64,000 bases of DNA, taken from contig CATKXO010000001.1 of assembly GCA_949840775.1 (NCBI GenBank), forward strand, positions 168,447 to 232,446. Reading direction: 5' to 3'. The notes below the pieces were generated by a model. The model was given only the letters and a program-made list of their open reading frames with translations, did not search any database and had not been told where the DNA came from. The position numbers and the translations under genes are program-made. The stretch is from an uncultured bacterium. Lineage in GTDB: Bacteria; Bacillota; Clostridia; Oscillospirales; Oscillospiraceae. Numbering within the stretch: position 1 is the first letter of the stretch; every line of letters starts with the position of its first letter. Below are positions 6,145 to 13,777 of the stretch, piece after piece.

Positions 6145-7503
6145 GTGGGCGGCAGTCTTGCCAAACGAATAGACAGCATTTCAGACCACTATGTCCTGCT
6201 TCTCCTTGCCCTGGCCCTGATGGGGCTGACGATTGTAGGGGTTGGAGATACCCCTACGGTCTCTATGCTGGGGATTGTGCTCTGCGTGGCGGGCATTTTT
6301 CAGATGCCTGGACGGATTGATACCCGGATACTGTTCCCTATGCTGCTCTACCTTGTGGTCGGCGCGGCCTCGTCCTACGGCGCGATTGGAAACGTGACCC
6401 ATACTTATACAGCCACCCACGCCATTTATCCCGTACTCTACTTCCTGATGGCCAGCCTGAAAAAGGAGGAACTGCGGTGGCTGCGGTGGTTCACTGCTGT
6501 GTGGGCGGGCTACGTGGCGGCAAACGGCATTGTCCAGTTTCTCATGAAGGCCATGAACGGCACCGCCGGGCGGCTGGGCGGTATGATGAGCAACGCCAAC
6601 TCCATGGGCATCTTCCTGGTGGTGGGCTGGTTCGGCCTGATGGCCTGGGCGCCCGGCCCGGAGGAGAAGGGGCTGATCCCGGCCCTGCTGCGCCGTCTGG
6701 AGCCCCTGCTGCTGACTGCTCTGGCCCTGACCCTGTCCATGGGCAGTTTTCTGGCCCTGGCTGTGGGCATGGCTGTCCGGGCGGCGGGCTGGGTGAAGGA
6801 GTCCGGTTGGCGTGAGGCGGCGTGGCGGAGCGCCCGGATGCTGGCCAAGGCCGCGCTGTGCGTGGGCGCGGGTATCCTGATGTACTTCACTGGGCGGCAT
6901 ACCAGCGCCCCTCTGCTGTGCGTGGGACTGGTCCTGTGGCTGGTGGCGCTGATGTTCCTCTGGGAGCAGTTCGACCGCTTTCTGCTGGCCTACCGGTGGT
7001 TTCCCTGGATGATGTGCGCCGGGGGCTTTGCGGTGGCTCTGGCAGCTGTAGCCGTCCGTCCCAGCGCCGCCGCCACCTTTTTGGAGCGGCTGGAGATGAT
7101 GCGCAACGGAGTGGGCTACCTGACGGCTGATCCCCTGCTGGGGGTGGGCCCCTACCAGTGGCGGGAGCTGAACCTGGCGGATGCCGATACTTACTTCAAC
7201 ACCTGGCACATTCACAACGTCCCCCTGCACATCGGCGTAGAGCTGGGACTGCTGGCCCTGGCGGCGGTTGTGCTGATTATTCTGCGGACCCTGCTCAAAA
7301 AGGGCCGGAACGTGGCCGGATTTGCCGCGTTTCTCCTGCACAACCTGATGGACACCAGTTTCTTCTACATGGGCACCACCACGTCGGTGCTGTTCACGGT
7401 GGGAGAACCGGAGAAGGGCGGCAAACAGCCCAACCGGATTCTGGTCCGGGCGTTCTTTGCGGCGTTTGCCCTTGTGTTTGTCTATTTCTATTGCGTCCAC
7501 TGA
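6145..7503 (+). CDS. O-antigen ligase-like polytopic membrane protein
   Basis: 452 residues starting at GTG 6145 behind GGAAAGGAAGG. At least ten hydrophobic segments span the length (first at about 14-34). Near residue 330-370 is the Wzy/WaaL-type signature ADPLLGVGPYQWRELN followed by an outside loop with WHIHNVPLHIGVELGLLALA, the usual HxHN site of O-antigen ligase family proteins. In Gram-positive bacteria these act in polymerising or attaching surface glycans. It overlaps nothing; the amidase gene follows after 17 bases, so the two are probably one operon. GC content rises sharply here compared with the island to the left. Confidence 0.78.
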   Translation: MGGSLAKRIDSISDHYVLLLLALALMGLTIVGVGDTPTVSMLGIVLCVAGIFQMPGRIDTRILFPMLLYLVVGAASSYGAIGNVTHTYTATHAIYPVLYFLMASLKKEELRWLRWFTAVWAGYVAANGIVQFLMKAMNGTAGRLGGMMSNANSMGIFLVVGWFGLMAWAPGPEEKGLIPALLRRLEPLLLTALALTLSMGSFLALAVGMAVRAAGWVKESGWREAAWRSARMLAKAALCVGAGILMYFTGRHTSAPLLCVGLVLWLVALMFLWEQFDRFLLAYRWFPWMMCAGGFAVALAAVAVRPSAAATFLERLEMMRNGVGYLTADPLLGVGPYQWRELNLADADTYFNTWHIHNVPLHIGVELGLLALAAVVLIILRTLLKKGRNVAGFAAFLLHNLMDTSFFYMGTTTSVLFTVGEPEKGGKQPNRILVRAFFAAFALVFVYFYCVH

Positions 7504-7520
7504 GAGGGGGAGTATGGGCT

Positions 7521-8225
7521 ATGCGCCCTAAAGAGCGGGAATTTTTAAGCATATGGCTGCTCCTGCTGGCGCTGGGCCTGTTTGGAGTTTCGGCACTGGC
7601 GGTACGCCGGATGGACGTGCGGGGCCTGCCCGAGAACGTGAGCCGTGAGCTGACGGCCCAGGAGCAGGCGGAGATCATCGCCCGGAACAGCCCTCTGACG
7701 GAGTACGTCCGTCTCAGCCCCAATGTGACCTTTCCCCGGGAGGATGCGGTAAAGAAGATAACCGTCCACCACATGGCGGACGACATCAGCCTGGAACGGT
7801 TGGGCGAGGTGTTCGCGGAGGAGGACAGGCGGGCCTCGGCCAACTATGCGATCGACATAGAAGGGAGGGTGGCGCTCTATGCGGAGGAGTGTAACCGGGC
7901 CTGGACCTCCAGCAGCCCGGAAAACGACCATCAGGCGGTGACCATTGAGGTGGCCAACGACGAGATCGGCGGCGACTGGCATGTCGGTGACGCTTCCTAT
8001 GCCACGCTGGTGGAGCTGTGCACAGACATCTGCCAACGCAACGGGATCGAGCAGTTGGTCTATACCGGCGACGAGCTGGGGAATTTGACCATCCACAAGA
8101 TGTTCAACGAGGAGACAGAGTGCCCCGGACCATATCTGGAGGGGAAAATGCCTGAGCTCGCCCGCGAGGTGAATCAAAGGCTCGCCGAAATGGCCGGAAA
8201 TAAAGGAGGTGGTGGAGGAGGATAA
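7521..8225 (+). CDS. N-acetylmuramoyl-L-alanine amidase (amidase_2/PGRP fold)
   Basis: 234 residues from ATG 7521 (GAGAGGGGGAG upstream). A single N-terminal hydrophobic helix (about 9-28) anchors it outside the cell. The catalytic domain starts at VKKITVHHMADDISLERLG, whose histidine is the usual first zinc ligand, continues with SANYAIDIEGRVALYAEECN and RAWTSSSPENDHQAVTIEVA, and has a late IHKMFNEETECPGPYLEGKM, the His/Cys-type closing site of the amidase_2 family. It cuts the bond between muramic acid and the stem peptide. The tail ends in six glycines. It lies directly before the c-di-GMP riboswitches but is upstream of them, so it is not under their control from this promoter. Confidence 0.85.
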   Translation: MRPKEREFLSIWLLLLALGLFGVSALAVRRMDVRGLPENVSRELTAQEQAEIIARNSPLTEYVRLSPNVTFPREDAVKKITVHHMADDISLERLGEVFAEEDRRASANYAIDIEGRVALYAEECNRAWTSSSPENDHQAVTIEVANDEIGGDWHVGDASYATLVELCTDICQRNGIEQLVYTGDELGNLTIHKMFNEETECPGPYLEGKMPELAREVNQRLAEMAGNKGGGGGG

Positions 8226-8363
8226 TACGGCAAACACCGGCTCCCGGCGGGGGCCGCCCGCAGGGCGGACCGCGGCTGTGGCGGCTGCCGGCAGAAAAGC
8301 AGGCTGCCGGCCCGGCACAGGATAAGGGGGCGCCTGGCATTGCCGGGATTCCTGAATTGAAAA

Positions 8364-8448
8364 CACTTGGCAAACCATCGGAAACGGTGGGACGCAAAGC
8401 CAGGAGGCTACTGTGCCCGCTTGCGGGTGCTACGCACGTCCGGTTGCA
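8364..8448 (+). ncRNA. c-di-GMP-I (GEMM) riboswitch, first of a tandem pair
   Basis: The conserved GEMM-I core is visible: GGCAAACC (8369-8376), a stem capped by GGAAAC, then GGGACGCAAAGCC (tetraloop and receptor elements), a variable arm with CCCGCTTGCGGG and a closing CGGTTGC at 8441-8447. The receptor-like and closing parts are less canonical than in the second copy. The stretch 8226-8363 upstream has a GCCGGCAG/CTGCCGGC hairpin; I find no clear promoter in it. Confidence 0.85.
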
Positions 8449-8530
8449 TCAGGCAAACCATCGGAAACGATGGGACGCAAAGCCAGAGGCTACAGGGCGA
8501 CCTGCCGCCCCACGCTCGTTCGGTTACCGG
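8449..8530 (+). ncRNA. c-di-GMP-I (GEMM) riboswitch, second of a tandem pair
   Basis: GGCAAACC (8452-8459), ATCG-GAAA-CGAT stem, GGGACGCAAAGCC, a variable arm GGGCGACCTGCCGCCC, and the near-invariant closing CGGTTACCGG at 8521-8530. This is a close match to the family consensus. Downstream, TTTGCG (8538-8543) can pair with CGCAAA (8548-8553), or CTTTGC (8537-8542) with GCAAAG (8562-8567) beside the ribosome site. The two are mutually exclusive and could be the expression platform. No T-tract terminator is seen, so control of translation is more likely. Confidence 0.92.
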
Positions 8531-8584
8531 ATTTATCTTTGCGTCCGCGCAAACACAAGCTGCAAAGAAAGGTGGATATCTATT

Positions 8585-10306
8585 ATGAAAGCACTAAAAC
8601 GCATGAAAAAGACCTTCCGAAGCTTTTTGGTCTTCGCGATGGCGTTCCTGGTCGCCACATCTTCCCTCGCCACGGCTTTTGCCTCGTATGGCAGTCTTTT
8701 TGCTGAACCCCCCGAGCAGCAGACAGTGACGGTTGAGCACATCTGGGTGGACAACGGTAATCAGAACAACACCCGCCCGGATGATGTCCAGGCGGACGTT
8801 ACTGCGTCAACGGTTAAGCCCGGTACCTCTGATAAGTCTGAAACAACCAACGTGGTTCAGGTTGATAAAGACGGGAATGAAACTGGTACCACAAAGCCTA
8901 TCGTGGTCGATAGGACAGAGAATATCAACTTCTCAGAAGTGGGCACCGACGAGAAAGCTCAACCCAGCGATACCATCAACGACAAAGGCTATGATAAGGG
9001 CGAAGCCGACAAAGACGAAGCCGGCAAAGACGATGTCGATGAAGACGAAGCCGGCAAAGACGATGTCGGCAAAGACGATGTCGACAAAGACGAAGCCGGC
9101 AAAGACGAAGCCGGCAAAGACGATGTCGACAAAGACGAAGCCGGCAAAGACGATGTCGACAAAGACGAAGCCGGCAAAGACGATGTCGACAAAGACGAAG
9201 CCGGCAAAGACGATGTCGATGAAGGCGAAGCCGACAAAGACGATGTCAACAACGACAATACCGAGGAGCCTAAAAGCGATTGGTCCATCTCTCTTGATGA
9301 GATAGAGGACCAGGATGTCAAGGATGCCATCGAGACTGTTCTTGGGACTGGGTCAAATGGTACCGATCCGATCGTGAAGGACCTTTCCGGGGACGATGTT
9401 GACAAGATCACTGGCGAGCTCTTGGATAAGCCAGCCACTAAGGATGAGAACGGAAACGTAACAGAGCCTGCCGTGAAGGACCAGGGCAACGTCTGGACCG
9501 TGTCCAAGGACTATACGGCTGAAACTGGCGAAAATGAGCATGTCACCTATCAGGTGAAGCTCCCTGAGGATACCCAGTCTGCGCTGCAAAATTCCGGTTA
9601 CGATTCCGTTCAGCTGAAGGTCACCTACGAGACCGTCTTTGCTGTTAAGGACGACACTGGAGCAGTGTATATTGATCCTTATACCGGAGAGATGCTGGAT
9701 AGAGATAACAGGGTGTTAGCCATATGTCAGCATGTGTCCTATGACGGCGGTAAGACTTGGCAGTCGGCAGGTGAGCCCAGATTCGAGCGCGCGGATGGTA
9801 CCCCTTACAAGTATACTGACAAGGAGACCAATCAACAGACAGAGATGACTTGGGATGAGTATTATGATAAGTTGGCGAAAGCGACCTACGACAGCGATAC
9901 AGGCAAAGTCACGCTTGGTACAAGTAAATCAGAGGCAGAAAAAGAGCAGGTAGCCGCTACGCTGAACTATGATCCCACACGGGACTATGTCAGTGAGACC
10001 ACCTATACTTTCCTGCACGTACAGAGAGACCCCGTGACGCCTCCTGATGATCCCAAGGACCCCCCGAAGGATCCCCCCAAGGATCCCCCGAAGGACCCCC
10101 CGAAGGAGGGCGAGGAAATTCCCGATCCGGAAGTGCCCCTGTCTCCCCCCGAGGAGCCCGAGGAGGTCATTGACCCCGCGGTGCCTCTGGCCAACGTGCC
10201 TGAGACCGGCGACAACTCCCATGTGTGGACCATGCTGGCCATGCTGTCCGTCACCGGACTGCTGGGCGTAACCCTGCTTGAGCGCAAGAAGGCCAAAAAC
10301 AGCTAA
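8585..10306 (+). CDS. Sortase-anchored repeat-rich surface protein
   Basis: 573 residues. The start is ATG 8585 behind AAAGAAAGGTGG; the in-frame ATG at 8357 would put coding sequence through the riboswitch. A signal peptide (1-40, basic MKALKRMKKTFRS then FLVFAMAFLVATSS) is followed by an acidic linker, 17 tandem pentapeptides (about 138-222), a folded beta-rich domain (about 235-480; DSVQLKVTYETVFAVKDDTG, CQHVSYDGGKTWQSAGEP), a proline-rich wall-spanning stretch of DPPKDPPK repeats, and a C-terminal sorting signal: NVPETGD, a hydrophobic helix and the basic tail ERKKAKNS. A cell-surface adhesin or stalk protein is the likeliest role; the ligand is unknown. It lies under two c-di-GMP riboswitches and is followed by a class B sortase. 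Confidence 0.88.
   Translation: MKALKRMKKTFRSFLVFAMAFLVATSSLATAFASYGSLFAEPPEQQTVTVEHIWVDNGNQNNTRPDDVQADVTASTVKPGTSDKSETTNVVQVDKDGNETGTTKPIVVDRTENINFSEVGTDEKAQPSDTINDKGYDKGEADKDEAGKDDVDEDEAGKDDVGKDDVDKDEAGKDEAGKDDVDKDEAGKDDVDKDEAGKDDVDKDEAGKDDVDEGEADKDDVNNDNTEEPKSDWSISLDEIEDQDVKDAIETVLGTGSNGTDPIVKDLSGDDVDKITGELLDKPATKDENGNVTEPAVKDQGNVWTVSKDYTAETGENEHVTYQVKLPEDTQSALQNSGYDSVQLKVTYETVFAVKDDTGAVYIDPYTGEMLDRDNRVLAICQHVSYDGGKTWQSAGEPRFERADGTPYKYTDKETNQQTEMTWDEYYDKLAKATYDSDTGKVTLGTSKSEAEKEQVAATLNYDPTRDYVSETTYTFLHVQRDPVTPPDDPKDPPKDPPKDPPKDPPKEGEEIPDPEVPLSPPEEPEEVIDPAVPLANVPETGDNSHVWTMLAMLSVTGLLGVTLLERKKAKNS
8996..9250 (+). repeat. Tandem 15-bp coding repeat (17 units)
   Basis: Seventeen consecutive 15-base units encode alternating KDEAG and KDDVD pentapeptides (variants KGEAD, EDEAG, KDDVG, EGEAD, KDDVN). 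The central units are identical at base level, forming a 30-base higher-order unit. The product is a highly charged flexible rod. Copy number could vary by slippage without frameshift, because the unit is a multiple of three. Confidence 0.92.
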
Positions 10307-10318
10307 TCAAAGTGCGGA

Positions 10319-10347
10319 CCGGGGCCTCTTATGAGGCCCCGGCTTTT
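10319..10347 (+). terminator. Terminator between surface protein and sortase genes
   Basis: CCGGGGCCTC (10319-10328), loop TTAT, GAGGCCCCGG (10333-10342), then CTTTTG. The short T tract and the lack of a promoter before the sortase suggest partial readthrough. Confidence 0.82.
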
Positions 10348-10372
10348 GTTCAACCGCAAGAAGGAGGCGGCT

Positions 10373-11212
10373 ATGAAGAGAATTGTTCCCATTGCCAAGG
10401 GGTGTCTGGCCCTGCTTTTGGTGGTCAGCCTGGCGCTGGCTGCCCAGGCCAAGCGGAACCGTCTGCTGGCCCTGGAGGCCTATGAGCAGGCCAAGACGGT
10501 GGCCCGCCTGGAGGAGGAGAGCCGTCCCGCCGCCTCCCAGGGGGAGACCCCCTCCGCGCCGGCCCCGGAGGTCCCGGACGAGCCCCCGGAGGTCCCGGCG
10601 GAGCCCCTGACCACCTGGGAACGGCTGGCGCAGATCGACCTGGCCGCCCTCCAGGAGATCAACCCCGACGTGATAGGCTGGATCGAGATTCCCGGCACCA
10701 CCCTCTCCTACCCCCTGGTCCAGGGCCGGGACAACCAGTATTACCTGAACCGCACCTGGGAGGCCAAGCGCAACCCCGCCGGGTCTATCTTCGTGGACTA
10801 TACGTGCAGTCCGGAGCTGGACGGCTTCCACACCATCATCTACGGCCACCGCATGAACAACGACACCATGTTCGGCGTTTTGCAGAGCTACCGGAACCCG
10901 GATTTCTGGACGGACCACCCCAGCGTCTATATCGCCATAGAGGATGGCGTGTACCGCTATGACCTCTTTTCCGCCCAGGAGGCCGAGGTGAAGGGGGTCG
11001 TTTACCGCCTGGACATCGTGAAAAGCGGCCTGGAGGAGGAGTTTTTCCGGTACTGCCTGGACAATGCCGTGATCAATACCCTGCTGACCCCCACGGCGGA
11101 GGACCGCATCCTCACGCTCTCCACCTGTACCGGCCGCGGCCACGCCACCCGTTGGGTGGTCCATGCCGTCCTGGCCCAGACCTATCCTGCGGGCCAGCCG
11201 GAGGACCGGTAA
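10373..11212 (+). CDS. srtB: Class B sortase
   Basis: 279 residues from ATG 10373 (AAGGAGG upstream). N-terminal membrane helix (about 7-24), a proline/glutamate linker, then the sortase domain from about 85. DVIGWIEIPGTTLSYPLVQG and NQYYLNRTWEAKRNPAGSIF are typical of class B. The catalytic histidine is in TIIYGHRMNNDTMFG, the cysteine in LTLSTCTGRG, and the arginine in HATRWVVHAVL. It joins the threonine of a sorting motif to the cell wall. The gene beside it encodes a protein with a matching C-terminal signal, so that protein is its probable substrate. Confidence 0.92.
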   Translation: MKRIVPIAKGCLALLLVVSLALAAQAKRNRLLALEAYEQAKTVARLEEESRPAASQGETPSAPAPEVPDEPPEVPAEPLTTWERLAQIDLAALQEINPDVIGWIEIPGTTLSYPLVQGRDNQYYLNRTWEAKRNPAGSIFVDYTCSPELDGFHTIIYGHRMNNDTMFGVLQSYRNPDFWTDHPSVYIAIEDGVYRYDLFSAQEAEVKGVVYRLDIVKSGLEEEFFRYCLDNAVINTLLTPTAEDRILTLSTCTGRGHATRWVVHAVLAQTYPAGQPEDR

Positions 11213-11238
11213 ATTTCCGCCGGCCAAACAAATTTGAC

Positions 11239-11267
11239 TTTACAACCGCCCGGTTTTCCATTATAAT
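11239..11267 (+). promoter_or_regulatory. Promoter of dapL
   Basis: TTTACA at 11239-11244 and TATAAT at 11262-11267 with a 17-base spacer. Confidence 0.78.
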
Positions 11268-11320
11268 ACTGGCAAAGAAGGGCTGTACCTCCGGTTTTTC
11301 TTTTGCCGGCGCAGTCCAGG

Positions 11321-11351
11321 AAGACACGCCCCAGGGCGTGCCTTCTCTTTT
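11321..11351 (+). terminator. Leader hairpin with terminator shape before dapL
   Basis: CACGCC/GGCGTG with flanking AAG/CTT pairs (11321-11344), then CTCTTTT. It sits in the transcribed leader between promoter and start codon, so it could attenuate dapL. It does not resemble the lysine riboswitch. The mechanism is unresolved. Confidence 0.45.
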
Positions 11352-11378
11352 AATTCATTCCAAGGGAGCTGATCCTCC

Positions 11379-12599
11379 ATGGTCAAGGTAAACGAAAACT
11401 ATCAGAAGCTGCCCGGCAGCTACCTCTTCTCCGAGGTGGCCCGGCGCATCAGCGCCTACACCGCCGCCCACCCGGAGGCCAAAATCATCAAACTGTCCAT
11501 CGGTGACGTGACCCGTCCCCTGGTCCCCGAAGTCATCAAGGCCATGCACGCCGCGGTGGACGAGATGGGCACCGCCGAGGGCTTCCACGGCTACGGCCCG
11601 GAGCAGGGCTATGAGTTCCTGCGTCAGGCCATCGCCCAGGGCGACTACGCCGTCCGGGGGGTGGATGTCAAACCGGAGGAGATTTTCGTCTCCGACGGCG
11701 CCAAGAGCGACTGCGGCAACATCGGCGATATCTTCGGCGTGGACAATGTGGTGGCGGTGTGCGATCCGGTGTATCCCGTCTATGTGGACACCAACGCCAT
11801 GGCCGGCCGGGCCGGGGAATACCAGGAGGAGCTGGGCCGGTGGAACCGGCTGATCTACATGCCCTGTGTGGAGGAAAACGGCTTTTCCCCCCAGCCCCCC
11901 AAGGAGATTCCCGATATCATTTACCTCTGCTCCCCCAACAACCCCACCGGCGCGGTGCTGACCCGCGACCAGCTGAAGGTCTGGGTGGATTACGCCAACG
12001 CCCACGGCGCGGTGATTCTCTACGACTCCGCCTATGAGGCTTTCATCACCAGTGACAACGTGCCCCACACCATCTTCGAGATCGAGGGGGCCCGTACCTG
12101 CGCCATCGAGTTCCGGTCCTACTCCAAGACCGCCGGCTTTACCGGCAACCGCTGCGCCTATACCGTGGTGCCCCTGGAGCTGGAGCGGGGGGGCGTGAAG
12201 CTGAACGGCATGTGGAACCGCCGCCAGTGCACCAAGTTCAACGGCGTGCCCTATGTGGTCCAGCGGGGGGCCGCCGCCATCTACACCCCCGAGGGCCGGA
12301 AGCAGATTATGGCCAATATCGACTACTACCGGGCCAACGCCAAGGTCATCCGGGAGGGCCTCACCGCCGCCGGGCTGACCTGCTTCGGCGGGGTGGACGC
12401 CCCCTATATCTGGCTGAAAACCCCCGGCGGCGTGGGCTCCTGGGAGTTCTTCGACCAGGTGCTGGACCGGGCCAACGTGGCCACTACCCCCGGTGCAGGC
12501 TTCGGCCCCAGCGGGGAGGGCTACGTCCGCCTCACCGCCTTTGGCGACGCCGACGCCACCAAAACCGCCGTGGAGCGGGTTTGCAAGATGTTCAAATAA
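11379..12599 (+). CDS. dapL: LL-diaminopimelate aminotransferase
   Basis: 406 residues, family-typical. It converts tetrahydrodipicolinate to LL-diaminopimelate in one PLP-dependent step with glutamate as amino donor, bypassing the succinylase or acetylase routes to lysine and peptidoglycan. Visible marks: KLSIGDVTRPLVPEVIKAM near the N-terminus, FVSDGAKSDCGNIGDIFG, YLCSPNNPTGAVLTRDQL, ILYDSAYEAFI and the PLP lysine in EFRSYSKTAGFTGNRCAYTV, followed by NGMWNRRQCTKFNGVPYVVQ, which separates DapL from other class-I aminotransferases. Monocistronic: own promoter, double terminator behind. Confidence 0.95.
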   Translation: MVKVNENYQKLPGSYLFSEVARRISAYTAAHPEAKIIKLSIGDVTRPLVPEVIKAMHAAVDEMGTAEGFHGYGPEQGYEFLRQAIAQGDYAVRGVDVKPEEIFVSDGAKSDCGNIGDIFGVDNVVAVCDPVYPVYVDTNAMAGRAGEYQEELGRWNRLIYMPCVEENGFSPQPPKEIPDIIYLCSPNNPTGAVLTRDQLKVWVDYANAHGAVILYDSAYEAFITSDNVPHTIFEIEGARTCAIEFRSYSKTAGFTGNRCAYTVVPLELERGGVKLNGMWNRRQCTKFNGVPYVVQRGAAAIYTPEGRKQIMANIDYYRANAKVIREGLTAAGLTCFGGVDAPYIWLKTPGGVGSWEFFDQVLDRANVATTPGAGFGPSGEGYVRLTAFGDADATKTAVERVCKMFK

Positions 12600-12602
12600 G
12601 CC

Positions 12603-12632
12603 AAACGGCCGCCCACCGGGCGGCCGTTTCCA
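12603..12632 (+). terminator. Terminator after dapL
   Basis: AAACGGCCGCCC (12603-12614) pairs with GGGCGGCCGTTT (12618-12629), then CC. Strong stem, short T run. Confidence 0.75.
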
Positions 12633-12635
12633 TAT

Positions 12636-12670
12636 AAAAAACCCCTCGTGCCTGGCACGAGGGGTTTTTT
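12636..12670. terminator. Bidirectional terminator between dapL and rpmB
   Basis: A6, then CCCCTCGTGC (12642-12651), loop, GCACGAGGGG (12655-12664), then T6. It serves the converging dapL (plus) and rpmB (minus) transcripts. Confidence 0.92.
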
Positions 12671-12685
12671 ACGAGCCATATTCCA

Positions 12686-12874
12686 TTACACAGCGCGGGT
12701 GACCTTACCGGAACGGAGGCATCTGGTGCAGACGTAGACGTGAGTGGGGGTGCCATTCACGATCGCCTTGACCCGCTTCACGTTGGGCTTCCAGGCGCGG
12801 TTGGAGCGGCGGTGGGAGTGGGAAACCTTGATGCCAAAGGTCACGCCCTTGTCGCAGAATTCGCATTTGGCCAT
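12686..12874 (-). CDS. rpmB: 50S ribosomal protein L28
   Basis: 62 residues: MAKCEFCDKGVTFGIKVSHS, SNRAWKPNVKRVKA and YVCTRCLRSGKVTR are L28 hallmarks. The zinc-binding form is present, with CxxC at 4-7 and CxxC at about 49-52. Start ATG at 12874 with GGAGG upstream on the minus strand. It is convergent with dapL; no other ribosomal genes lie nearby. Confidence 0.95.
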   Translation of the reverse strand: MAKCEFCDKGVTFGIKVSHSHRRSNRAWKPNVKRVKAIVNGTPTHVYVCTRCLRSGKVTRAV

Positions 12875-12993
12875 GTTGCTAACCTCCTCGCTATGAGAAT
12901 ATATGAAACCTCGGAAAAATTACCGTCAAAAAAGCTTCGACTGATATCATAACAGATATTCCCCGGAAATGCAAGACTTATTTTTCATCTGCT

Positions 12994-13548
12994 TCAAGAA
13001 AATTTTTGAGGGAATGACTGCCTATATTTTGAATAGATTGCGAAACCAACCGGTTTTATGCCATCTTTTTCAACAGCTTTATTATATTCAAATACTGCGC
13101 CTATACACGCAGCTTCCAAGAGGTTTATAAAATGGTCTGCAATTACAAAGCTTTTAAGTTGGGCATCAAAGCTGGTGGTTTCTGGAATTAGATCAGCATA
13201 TGCGATGATTCCTACAGTACCTTTTGTACTTTCTAATTCCGGTTTTAATAATGATTTAAATCTAGGTGACACATTGAGTAGCTCCCAACGTCCCAATAAT
13301 TCCTCTATGGTATAGTCATCTATTGGCAACATTTTGCATAGCTCCAATAGTTCTTCTGTATGCTGTTCAGTCTTTGAAGTTGAATAGTGATATATATTAC
13401 TTTTTGTTAACAGTGAAAAACCATTACCTACCCATAAATCGCCCTTCTCAGAATCGCTAAGACCTGCCGCCGGGATAATAACCTGACAGTCCTTCATGAT
13501 TTTGTTTACCTTTGACGCCAGCTTAAAGTGAGTTTTTTTGTCTAACAT
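12994..13548 (-). CDS. Orphan AT-rich gene of unknown function
   Basis: 184 residues from ATG 13548 with GAAAGAGGG upstream. Soluble, no signal peptide, no membrane helix. Features: MLDKKTHFKLASKVNKIMKD, an ELLELCKMLPIDDYTIEELL helix pair, KGTVGIIAYADLIPETTSFD and a C-terminal QLKSFVIADHFINLLEAACI helix. I do not recognise the family. Its base composition is clearly more AT-rich than dapL, rpmB and hprK around it, and it has its own near-consensus promoter and no partner gene, so it was probably gained by transfer. Confidence 0.7.
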   Translation of the reverse strand: MLDKKTHFKLASKVNKIMKDCQVIIPAAGLSDSEKGDLWVGNGFSLLTKSNIYHYSTSKTEQHTEELLELCKMLPIDDYTIEELLGRWELLNVSPRFKSLLKPELESTKGTVGIIAYADLIPETTSFDAQLKSFVIADHFINLLEAACIGAVFEYNKAVEKDGIKPVGFAIYSKYRQSFPQKFS

Positions 13549-13583
13549 AAGAAGGCCCTCTTTCAGGAAGAATGATACAATTT

Positions 13584-13612
13584 ACTATATAGTACTGACG
13601 CGTCTCTGTCAA
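13584..13612 (-). promoter_or_regulatory. Promoter of the AT-rich orphan gene
   Basis: On the minus strand TTGACA (13612-13607), 17-base spacer, TATAGT (13589-13584). Confidence 0.82.
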
Positions 13613-13677
13613 CATGGAATCAGCTTTAATCCGGGGTGGTTTTTTAAAAGTAACCTGCCGGAATCTTGGATAAGCGA

Positions 13678-13706
13678 TTGACAGGAAACCCCTCTTTGAT
13701 TATACT
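13678..13706 (+). promoter_or_regulatory. Promoter of hprK-glcK
   Basis: TTGACA at 13678-13683, 17-base spacer, TATACT at 13701-13706, 72 bases before the hprK start. Confidence 0.87.
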
Positions 13707-13777
13707 AAAAAGGAAAATACCGGGACTTCAGGCCCCGGATGACTGGCGAAATACACAAGTAGAGAGGAGCGCGATTC

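Noticed and set aside
6181-7500. Long minus-strand open frame (439 codons) opposite the O-antigen-ligase-like gene
   Set aside because: Histidine/glutamine/arginine-rich antisense of a GC-rich gene, no ribosome site; the plus-strand reading has clear membrane helices and family motifs.
8357-8584. Upstream in-frame start for the surface protein
   Set aside because: It would translate through both riboswitches; ATG 8585 has the ribosome site and a proper signal peptide.
8996-9250. CRISPR-like regular repeats
   Set aside because: Units are contiguous 15-base coding repeats without spacers; no cas genes in the window.
8989-9507. Minus-strand open frame opposite the pentapeptide repeats
   Set aside because: Ser/Thr/Leu repeats that simply mirror the 15-base coding units; no ribosome site or promoter.
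11268-11378. Lysine riboswitch before dapL
   Set aside because: The leader is too short and lacks the L-box core; only a terminator-like hairpin is seen.
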